Shown piece after piece: positions 1 through 7,860 of a stretch of DNA of 64,000 nt. The stretch comes from Liopterus haemorrhoidalis. Taxonomy: Eukaryota; Arthropoda; Insecta; Coleoptera; Dytiscidae. The stretch is from positions 15,378,879 to 15,442,878 of the forward strand of contig OZ020622.1 of assembly GCA_963971575.1 (NCBI GenBank). Reading direction: 5' to 3'. The notes below the pieces were generated by a model. The model was not told the origin of the DNA. It did not search any database and was given only the letters and a program-made list of their open reading frames with translations. Both the position numbers and the translations under genes were made by a program. Each line of letters starts with the position of its first letter. The first letter of the stretch is position 1.

Positions 1-126
1 CCATAACATAACGCATTACATCAACATAAATGTGTACTAAACAGTATCATTGATCTGTTTATAATAAACAGAACAATGATGCTTCCTTAATACATCATTA
101 TGTTCATGCAACGTGTTATGTTATGG
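1..126. repeat. Small palindromic repeat (foldback MITE-like)
   Basis: The first bases, CCATAACATAACGC, are mirrored by GTGTTATGTTATGG ending at 126, so the segment folds on itself. The left edge coincides with the window edge, so the true end may lie outside. Class unknown. Confidence 0.45.
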
Positions 127-154
127 ATCTATTATATCAGACACACCACTAGAC

Positions 155-963
155 TAGGGCTGCCATACGTCTCGGTATACCGGGACATGTCCCGGTTATG
201 AGGTTTGTGTCCCAGTGTCCCGGTCCAAGAGTCATTTGTCCCGGTCGATTTAAAATTTATGCATATTAAAAAATTATTTTTCGATAATATTGTACATATA
301 CATATATACATACTATAAATAAATTATATAACAGATTCGAGGTCCGAAATGTTCCGGAGTAATGCCGAGTACCAGTCAGCTAGTCACTAGCTGACTGGTA
401 CTGACAGATGAGCGCTATTCGCTTTCTATTGACACCGTGAAAAGCATAATTCAATGTGTTTTAAATTATAAAATGTCATGCATTGAATTCTATAATTATA
501 TAAAAGGGGAAAAAGAACTGCTCCAAAAAACGAAAACATCGGAGAAGTATGATTGGGCAAAGAAGAGCGATGATAAAGAAGCCACCGAAGTCGGGGAAGG
601 GGGAGAGTAAAGGCAAGAGAAGAATGGAATGTAAGGTTCTATTTGGTTTTATTAAATTGAATCGCCCATTAATTTATATTATATTATTTTAGATTTGATA
701 AAGACGCATCCACAAAAAAAAACATCAAATTTTTCCAGTCGAACTGAGTGTTCCAAAATGATTCACCATTGATCCCAACGTTTTGCTCTTGGAATACCTT
801 ATACAATCTCTACTTAAATTATTTTTTTATTGTCTGAAATTTTTAATTTTTTTAAAATATTGTGCAATTTTTTATAATAAAGGTATTATTGGCGATAAAA
901 GTTTTTTTTAAGTTGTTTTTATTGGGGGGGGCGGTCGGTAGTCCGACAATTATGGCAGCCCTA
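155..963. mobile_element. hAT-like non-autonomous element, family TAGGGCTGCCATA
   Basis: It starts TAGGGCTGCCATACG and ends in the inverted form TATGGCAGCCCTA. It is flanked by a perfect 8-bp duplication, CACTAGAC (147-154 and 964-971), as expected of hAT transposition. A second copy lies in opposite orientation at 34630-35288. No transposase reading frame is visible. Confidence 0.8.
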
Positions 964-971
964 CACTAGAC

Positions 972-2695
972 TAATGTTCTAATATATCTAGTTACATGTA
1001 TCTAGACAGAGTAACTAGTTACTTTTTCAAGTATCTAGATACAAATTAGATACTTTTTGAACTATATATCTGTCTGTATCTGTATCTACATATTTAAATT
1101 TAAGTATCTTGCATCTGTATTTTAGATTCTTTGATCGTTACTTTATTTTTATACCGAGCTGATATAATAGTTTAATTATAAATTGTCATTTTAAATATTT
1201 TATTTTTACTATAAACAAAATTCAGAAAACAATTGAAATTCTGACGTTAACAAATAAAATTTATATGGGATGTCAAAAAAATATATTCTCACTCGTTTTT
1301 TCGTAGCTTTTGAACGGCCGTAAAAATAGTTGATATTTAGGTACCACAATAGAAGGTACAAAACTTAAGGAAAATGGGTCATTAATAATGAAAACTAAGT
1401 TTTTGAATAACTATTGTTGCTATTTTGATGAGCTATTTACTAAAAACATATGAAAAATGATAACCCCATAAGCCAGGGATGAGCAGCATGCGGCCCGGCG
1501 TACTTTTTCATGCGGCCCGTCAAAGCTTTTGTCTGTCAAATTTCAAAAAAGGCCATTTAATTACAGAAGATACATATATATTTTAAAGCATAAATAAGAG
1601 CAATATAGAGCAATTGGTTGCAAAGAAGCAATGCCAAACTTCTCATTAAAATTTGTTTATGATTTTTTCCCCATAATAATTATCTTTGACTGTTTTTTTA
1701 TACCTAGCATTTCTATTATATGTGTCATTTGTGTATTTTTTTTAAAATAACTTTGTTATTTTGTTAATAAATAGATAATTTGTGTTTATCATCTTGTGTT
1801 CATATTTTAATAAATTTCGTATGCGACCCGCAGGAAATTTTTAAATTTCTAGTTGGCCCGTAGTAAAAAAAGGTTGCTCATCCCTGCCATAAGTGGTTTG
1901 GGAGTGGACCGTGGTTTTGTGAAGGCTTGAGCAAGACAAATTAAGGCCCTTCAAAAGTATCCAGTGCTTGAAAATACACTTTGATAATTTTTTTGAGGCA
2001 TTTCTTCACTTGAGTCCTGGCTCTAGTCCGCCTCACCCAAGGGCTGGCTATGCTAGTGTGGATATTAAGTTCATTTCCTAATTGAAATCAGTAAGATAAG
2101 TAGGTGTGTTTCCTAAAGAACGTAAAATAGAATAAATTATTAAACGTTCATATAAATTTAATTTGTAAGCGTGAGAATGTTAACTGAAATTTTGTTTATA
2201 AATTAAATTTGTATGGAATGAGAAAAAAAAATAATCCATATTTCTTATCAGCAATTTTTTATTAGTGATCAAAAATGATCGTGACATTTCACGAATTTCA
2301 GTTCAATTAGGGCTAAAATTTGATTGAAAGGAACATCTTCTTAACAAGAACATAGTTGCGTATCTATAAGACTAACATTAGTTTTATAGATACGCAGCTC
2401 ATATGGCTAACATAATACATACGTTATTTAGTGGGTTTTTTGTGATGTCACGGTCATTTTTGAACAGCCAGTATAATACTGATTAACATGCACTGTGTGT
2501 TTGGTAAAAAATATGGTATTTTGATTTTTGAGTGTTTTTTAAAGGTATCTAGCTGTATCTAGATACGAACATTTTTGGCATATATCTGTACCTAGATATC
2601 TTTTATAAATCTGTACCTGTGCCTAGATACAATTTTTCTTAGGTATCTGTATATGTACCTAGGTTTTTTTTTTAAATGTATCTATTACAACACTG
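972..2695. mobile_element. hAT-like element with TATCTAGATAC-rich ends, containing a nested element
   Basis: The left end (TAATGTTCTAATATATC) is a degenerate inverse of the right end, which finishes ATCTATTACAACACTG. Flanks CACTAGAC and TACTAGAC match at 7 of 8 bases. Both subterminal zones are full of TATCTAGATAC-like motifs (about 995-1110 and 2535-2690). The interior holds a nested hAT-like element (1474-1886) and, from about 2245, a block that recurs at about 50835-51252 together with the same right end. Confidence 0.55.
1474..1886. mobile_element. hAT-like MITE, ends CAGGGATGAGCA
   Basis: Ends are CAGGGATGAGCA and TTGCTCATCCCTG. Flanks CCATAAGC (1466-1473) and CCATAAGT (1887-1894) match at 7 of 8 bases. 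The GCGGCCCG motifs just inside both ends recall the CAGGG(A/G) hAT group. Non-coding. Confidence 0.7.
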
Positions 2696-2703
2696 TACTA
2701 GAC

Positions 2704-3463
2704 CAGGGGCGCACACACATTATTTTTAAGGGGCGGTGTGCAATGCTGGGCTGGCAAAACACCTATTTGTTTTATGAAAACCAAAAAATATAAAAGGATT
2801 TCAGTTTATCAGTTTTTAGTCCCTTATAAACATTTTTAAGATTCTCTTTTCTTAAATGTTAAAACGTTTTCCTTCCCATAGGGGGCGACGGCCCCTAGCG
2901 CACTAAGGAAAAGGGCGCCGATGAGCTTGACTAAGGGGCGCCACATTGCGAAAGTGAGGACTTTTTTTTTGCTCTTCACTTAGAATTTTCGAGATAAGGA
3001 CCTTTTTTTTTTTGCTCATCACTTGGAATTATTTACCAAGGGCGCCAAACATCAGTTTTGCCCCTAGCGCAAGTTTTCCTTACTACGGCTCTGTTTGTAA
3101 TCGTCCCTTACAATGAAGTTTTGCCTTATTAATGTGCGGAATCTTATAGAATTTCCCTTCATTTGCTAACATGGTTGCTTCTAGACAAGTTTACTGTTAG
3201 AAAAACATTATCAAGGGTTTGCATGTTGTATTTTGTACGCTTTCAATCAGTTCGTCGATTGTATTCGGTGCAGATGTATGTTGTAAGGATTGTATAGAAT
3301 TGAAAAAGCCAAGATCCAATACATTAAAATCTGGATATTATTAAAAATATCCTATTAGATAGATAAAAATTCGCTGCAAATTTTAATGTATTGATTGTTA
3401 TTGTTACTAATTGTATCAGATTGTTAATTTTGCATAAGAAACTATAAGGTTGTGCGCCCCCTT
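2704..3463. mobile_element. Candidate hAT-like element, ends AGGGGCGCACA
   Basis: CAGGGGCGCACAC at the left is mirrored by TTGTGCGCCCCCT at 3449-3462. The left flank is TACTAGAC; the right flank is not a clear duplicate. It encloses the GGTCCTCAC-type minisatellite (about 2950-3040), the right end of the CAGAGCCGCAGTAAGG family (to about 3091) and a mariner fragment. Boundaries are less certain than for neighbouring elements. Confidence 0.4.
3104..3333 (-). pseudogene. DD39D-type mariner transposase C-terminal fragment
   Basis: Conceptual translation on the minus strand reads DFNVLDLGFFNSIQSLQ, then a degraded stretch, then LANEGKFYKIPHINKAKL. The first motif is the (S)PDxNxLDLGFF signature of plant-type (DD39D) mariner-like transposases and matches the larger copy at 42360-45903. 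Frameshifts and a stop separate the two parts. It is a fragment without its own ends, sitting between other repeats. Confidence 0.7.
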
Positions 3464-3503
3464 TAGAGAAAAATTAGACCTTAAGTAAAAAGGAAAAGCT
3501 TAC

Positions 3504-3663
3504 CATCAGGAAGTGTACTGTCTGGGGTAACTCTAGACGCGGACAGGAGCTCGTGGTCGAGGAGGGAATTGATGGAGCGCCTTTGGAGAATCTCCGTTGC
3601 TCCGAAACTGCCGGTAGAGTCCGGCGAATTGCAATCGGACGGCGTGTTCGGCAACGAGGATAC
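3504..3663 (-). CDS. Orphan exon-like segment of an unidentified gene
   Basis: On the minus strand a run of about 15 T followed by AG is an acceptor ending just before 3663. The sequence stays open for 53 codons and meets a GTAAGC donor directly after 3504. The frame gives a polar, serine-rich peptide containing NSPDSTGSFGATEILQRR and SINSLLDHELLSASRV. The segment is clearly GC-richer than the AT-rich surroundings and uses many NNC/NNG codons, unlike the repeats. A second frame is also open, so the frame is an inference. I do not recognise the protein. It could be an exon of a gene whose long introns fill this region, or a captured exon inside a transposon. Confidence 0.5.
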
Positions 3664-3734
3664 CTAAAAAAAAAAAAAAACAATATTAACACATCATGAA
3701 ATTCAACAAAACTAAATCATATTTTCATTATTTA

Positions 3735-4440
3735 CGTTACATCGTACTCGGATACTGTAATAGCTTTCAGCTGGTCGGCTTCGGACGTTTGAATGTTTTC
3801 GAGTGTCCCAAAATGACGTCCCTTGAGGTAATTTTTCAATCTTGGGAAGAGGAAAAGAGTTTTTTGGTGGTTTAAGGCATTTTCAGAAGGAAGATAGTAA
3901 ATTGAAGATGAATCACGCAGCGGAAGGCCTTCATCTTCAAGAACCGATGAAAATGTCGATAGAATCCGGGATATTGTGCATTCAGATCGTCGGTTGACAG
4001 TCAAAATGATCAGGGAAGAGTTGCATTTGACTCACACTACCGTTCATCATATTTTGACCAATGAATTAGGGATGAGAAAAATCTGTACAAAAATGGTTCC
4101 AAAAAACCTTTCACTTTTTGGCCAGTAAAACATTCCTGTGGCTCCTCAGCCTCCTTATTCGCCTGACTTGAGTCCTTGTGACTTTTTCCTGTCTCAAAAT
4201 TGAAAAATCACCTCAAGGGACGTCATTTTGGGACACTCGAAAACATTCAAACGTCCATAACCGACCAGCTGAAAACTATTACAGTATCCGAGTTCTAGTA
4301 CTGCTATGAGGATTGGAAGAACCGCCTCCAGCGCTGTGTGGCTTCCCAATGAAGTTATTTTGAGGGAGACAATATTGAATTGCAATTCTACTCGAATATT
4401 TTTTTTTAAAATCATCCGGTTACTTAATTTACACACCTCG
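3735..4440. pseudogene. Mariner transposase remnants in an inverted pair
   Basis: Plus strand 3928-4120 encodes GRPSSSRTDENVDRIRDIVH and, a little further on, LGMRKICTKMVPKNLS, the N-terminal HTH part of a mariner transposase. From about 4130 the frame gives YSPDLSPCDFF, the last catalytic aspartate region, then a C-terminal tail to about 4400. The central part with the other catalytic residues is missing. On the minus strand, 3740-3845 repeats the C-terminal tail (RLKNYLKGRHFGTLENIQTS) in inverted orientation. The whole could form a long hairpin. Dead element. Confidence 0.75.
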
Positions 4441-4899
4441 TAAGTGTTGTCTCACCCTGTACAGACGCTAAATGAATTCATATTAGAATTAATAATTTCA
4501 GGTGACAAAATTTAACTCATTGACCCGAACAATTTCATAATGTTTATATAATATTTTATGTTATGTTCCAGTTTTTTTGTCAGTCTAACACAGTGATATG
4601 CGGAAACAATAAAATAACTATTGTACTATTTAAACTTTTCTAAACAATATCGTTTTATTTGTTAGGAAACAAAACAAACAATAGAATACGTTGTACTTTG
4701 ACTAGCATAGTCTTCAAGTTTTTTTGATTTGATTTAAATACGTAACTTTTGTTTACATAAAGGTACCTAACTTAGCGAAAAAAATGATTAAATATAAAAA
4801 TAGAAGACAATAGTTAACAAATATAGAATTAGTGATAAAGGGGGACGTCTGTGGTTCTTTAACAATTATGAACTGTTGTATAAATGGTTTGTTTGATAA
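4441..4899. other. Stretch with no recognisable feature
   Basis: AT-rich sequence after the mariner remnant. I see no splice-flanked open frame, terminal repeat or RNA gene here; short open frames look random. Confidence 0.4.
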
Positions 4900-5193
4900 T
4901 TTTTTTAACTGGTACCAGTGGAATTGCCAGGATGGCAATATGGAGGACGGGGGGGAGTAAGAAATGGACATCTAAAAATAACGAATGAGAAAAATAAAAA
5001 CGTACTGAAAAGAACGTACATAAAAGGCGTCAGACCAGGAAGGGCGGTGGACGGTCAGGTCATCACTTGTATTTTGAAAGTGAGGACCTTTTTTTTTTTA
5101 GGACATCACTTAAATTATATAAAATAATATTTTTTTTATGGGGGCGGCAAAAAAATCTCGCCCGGGGCGCCAGACTTGCTAAGGCCGGCTCTG
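4900..5193. mobile_element. hAT-like remnant with GGTCCTCAC-type motif
   Basis: The right end reads AAGGCCGGCTCTG (5181-5193), the inverse of the CAGAGCCGG ends seen at 44346. Inside, at 5065-5115, is one unit of the GTGAGGACC / T-run / CATCACTT minisatellite shared by many hAT-like elements here. The left end was not identified with certainty. Confidence 0.35.
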
Positions 5194-5214
5194 ACTGAGC
5201 ACTGTGTTTTATGT

Positions 5215-5485
5215 GTATGTTTAAGAGATTATTTTAACGTTCGAAGTAGCGTTTACAGCTTAAGGAAATTAGTGAATTACGAATAGTGCGACATCTGTGT
5301 GCCTTTAAACCAACTACGGTGTCTTCGTAAAATGTTTATTATCTATTATCGTTGTCCTAATTCTGCTGTCCTAGATTTTTAATAACTAAACCTAATTTAA
5401 CTACCTAAATTGATCATATTTACTGTTAGTCTTTGTAATTTTGGGCGAGATTTGTTGTAATCGGCGCGATGACATTTTGTTAGGT
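5215..5485 (-). repeat. Interspersed repeat, inverted copy of 21290-21500
   Basis: About 270 bp match, in reverse orientation, the block at 21290-21500 (shared landmarks include AACCAACTACGGTG and ATCGGCGCGATGA). Unclassified; no coding capacity. Confidence 0.55.
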
Positions 5486-5565
5486 TATGTAAAGGCATGC
5501 TCTTGGTATTTGGATTTGCAAATACTTTCTCCGTTGTGTGTTTGTATTTTATATTTGTTGTCTGA

Positions 5566-5891
5566 AAATGTCAGTATTTCAAATATGTATTTCCTAGTAT
5601 TTCAAAGATTTCTCCAGTAATTCAAATATTATCCAAGTATCTCAAATATTTACTTGATAAATATTTCAAATATTTCCCTATTATTTCAAATATTTCCTAT
5701 TATTTGAAATATTTCAAATACTTTCCTATTATTTCAATTATTTTCCTAATACATATTTCAAATACTTCCTTATTATGTCAAATATATCTCTAGTACATAT
5801 TTCAAATATTTCATAATATTTCAAATATTTGCCTGGAATTTGAAATTTTTTCCTAGTATTTCAAATATTTCCCTATTATTTCAAATATTTC
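5566..5891. repeat. Degenerate satellite, unit about 18-22 bp (ATTTCAAATATTTCC)
   Basis: Tandem, imperfect units of ATTTCAAATATTTCCCTAGT type. The array resumes at 6184 and 7372 and is interrupted by a SINE-like insertion and a hAT-like element, so it was once a single array of roughly 1 kb. Confidence 0.8.
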
Positions 5892-6183
5892 ATCATCATT
5901 GGCGCGACAGCCCGAGGTGAGCCTGGGCCTCCTGTTTCCAGGTTTCATGACCATGTTTTCAATATATGTACATTCAGGAGTAATATGGTCAGTATTACGT
6001 CCATTTTTTAGCGTACTCAGAAGGCACCTACAGTTTATAGCCGGTTGCTAACGGCTAAGCAGAACCTGTAATTTGTATAAATATTTTCACACAAATTATT
6101 TTACATCAGCAGTTGAACTCACGTCCGTGTCCTTGCTTAGCGGTCAAACAGCAGATACAAGCGGTTCAACGCTTGCAGCCAGG
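5892..6183 (-). mobile_element. SINE-like insertion in the satellite
   Basis: A GC-richer block splits the satellite. Read on the minus strand it begins near 6183 (GGCCTGGCTGCAAGCG) and has a B-box-like GAGTTCAACTGC. It ends in a short ATGATGA tail next to CGGGCTGTCGCGCC. This suggests a tRNA-derived SINE; a clear A box and target duplication were not established. Confidence 0.4.
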
Positions 6184-6570
6184 CCATGCTTTCAAATATT
6201 TTCCTAATACACATTTCAAATATTTCCTTATTATGTCAAATAGGTATATCCCTAGTATTCAAATATTTCTCTAGTATTTCAAATATTTCCTAATTTTTAA
6301 AATATTTCCCTAATATTTAAAATATTTCCCTCTTATTTCAAATAATTCCCTAATACATGTTTCAAATAATTCCTTATTATGTCAAATATATCCTTAGTAT
6401 GTATTTCAAATATTTCCTAGTATTTCAAATAATTCGAATACTTCCTTATTATTTCATATATTTCCTTAACACATATTTCAAATATTTCCTAATAATTCAA
6501 ATACGTCCATAATATTTCATATATTTCCCTAATACATATTTCAAATACTTTCTTATTATGTCAAATATTT
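6184..6570. repeat. Degenerate ATTTCAAATATTT satellite, continued
   Basis: Same unit as 5566-5891, with variants such as TTCCTTATTATGTCAAAT. It ends at the hAT target site CCCTAGAA. Confidence 0.8.
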
Positions 6571-6578
6571 CCCTAGAA

Positions 6579-7363
6579 TAGCGTTTACCAACATTTTTCC
6601 ATGGCGGACCGGCAAGCGACCTAAAAAAAATTCGCGGTTTGGCAAGTTTAGAAAGTAATGTGCATCGCAAAAGTTTTATATTTTTTATTGCACTGATTAC
6701 AAACACAAAAAAACAACAAATAAAAAATCACATATAATTAGTGCAGGGGTTCTTAAACTTATGTAGTCCGAGGACCCCCTCTTGAACAACATTGTTTTTT
6801 GCGGACCCCATCCCTACCCTGGGCATTTTACGTCGTTCTTGAGATTTAATTTCTGGCTCAGTACATAATCTCATAGGCACTACGTTATAATAAATTTTGG
6901 TAAAAATGTATCGCTGGTTATTTTAATAAATGGTCTTGCGCATTTATAGAGATGAACATTTGTATTAGCATTACGAATAAAAAACATAAAATGAATAAAA
7001 ATAGTAGTAAAAAGATTTAGAAAAGTTACAAATTATAATACGTTAGGTTCATACAAACATTTCTTGGTCAAATATTGGTCAAAATAGATCTTATTATAAT
7101 ATGTTTTCTGTAAATAATTTGCAGTTGAATAAAAATAATTAAATTTTCCGAGGACCCCCAGGGCCAAGACTACAGTTTAAGAACCGCTGAATTAGTGAAA
7201 AAAGAACCAAATTATTACTTAAGCAATTAACAGATTAAGGACCGAAATTTTCATATCAACATTAAGTAGGTTATAACTAATAAGGCAAATAGTTGCATAG
7301 TAAAAAAAAATCTATAGACATAGACAAAAAAAAATGTCGCGGACCGGCGGTTGGGAAACACTG
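6579..7363. mobile_element. hAT-like element inserted in the satellite
   Basis: The left end TAGCGTTTACCAAC and right end GTTGGGAAACACTG are inverted. The perfect 8-bp duplication CCCTAGAA lies at 6571-6578 and 7364-7371, inside the satellite. GCGGACCGGC motifs lie inside both ends. It carries a second hAT-like element at 6744-7189. Confidence 0.75.
6744..7189. mobile_element. Nested hAT-like MITE, ends CAGGGGTTCTTAAAC
   Basis: Ends CAGGGGTTCTTAAACTT and AGTTTAAGAACCGCTG, with perfect 8-bp duplication AATTAGTG at 6736-6743 and 7190-7197. CCGAGGACCCC motifs lie inside both ends. Younger than the element it sits in. Confidence 0.85.
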
Positions 7364-7371
7364 CCCTAGAA

Positions 7372-7560
7372 CATACTTCAAATATTTCCCTAGTATTTCA
7401 AATGCATTTAAGATATTTGAAATACATTATTTCAAATATTTTTTAAAAGTATTTGATATATCAAATACTTTTTATCAGTGATGACTAATAGTATTGTTAT
7501 TTCAAATACTTTAATCGGTATTTAGTATTTGCAATACTTTTACTAAGTATTTGGCATAGT
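7372..7560. repeat. Degenerate satellite, last segment
   Basis: Continuation of the ATTTCAAAT array after the hAT insertion, decaying into ATTTGCAATAC-type variants. Confidence 0.6.
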
Positions 7561-7860
7561 TCTGGTATTACTGAATTTGCATTTTCAGTCAAAATATGGA
7601 GAATTTTAGAAGTTTATTTAAAATAAATCAATTTTTTGACAGTCTAATGAAAAAATCCGTTTCTATCTCATATTCACGATGAAGCGGGAATTTGTTGAGT
7701 CCCAGCGTGTTAACAGACCTGTTGAGTAGTCCGTGTCTGTTGGCGTGACTTGGTTCGCTTATTTGCGCACACTTGCCGGACTAATCGCTCATTATCTTAC
7801 CAAAGACCGAGCCTTCCAACATATATACCGTTTATTTTTATTTAATTGTATATGTTTTAT

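Noticed and set aside
5566..7560. CRISPR-like array
   Set aside because: Units are degenerate and contiguous with no unique spacers; this is a eukaryotic satellite.
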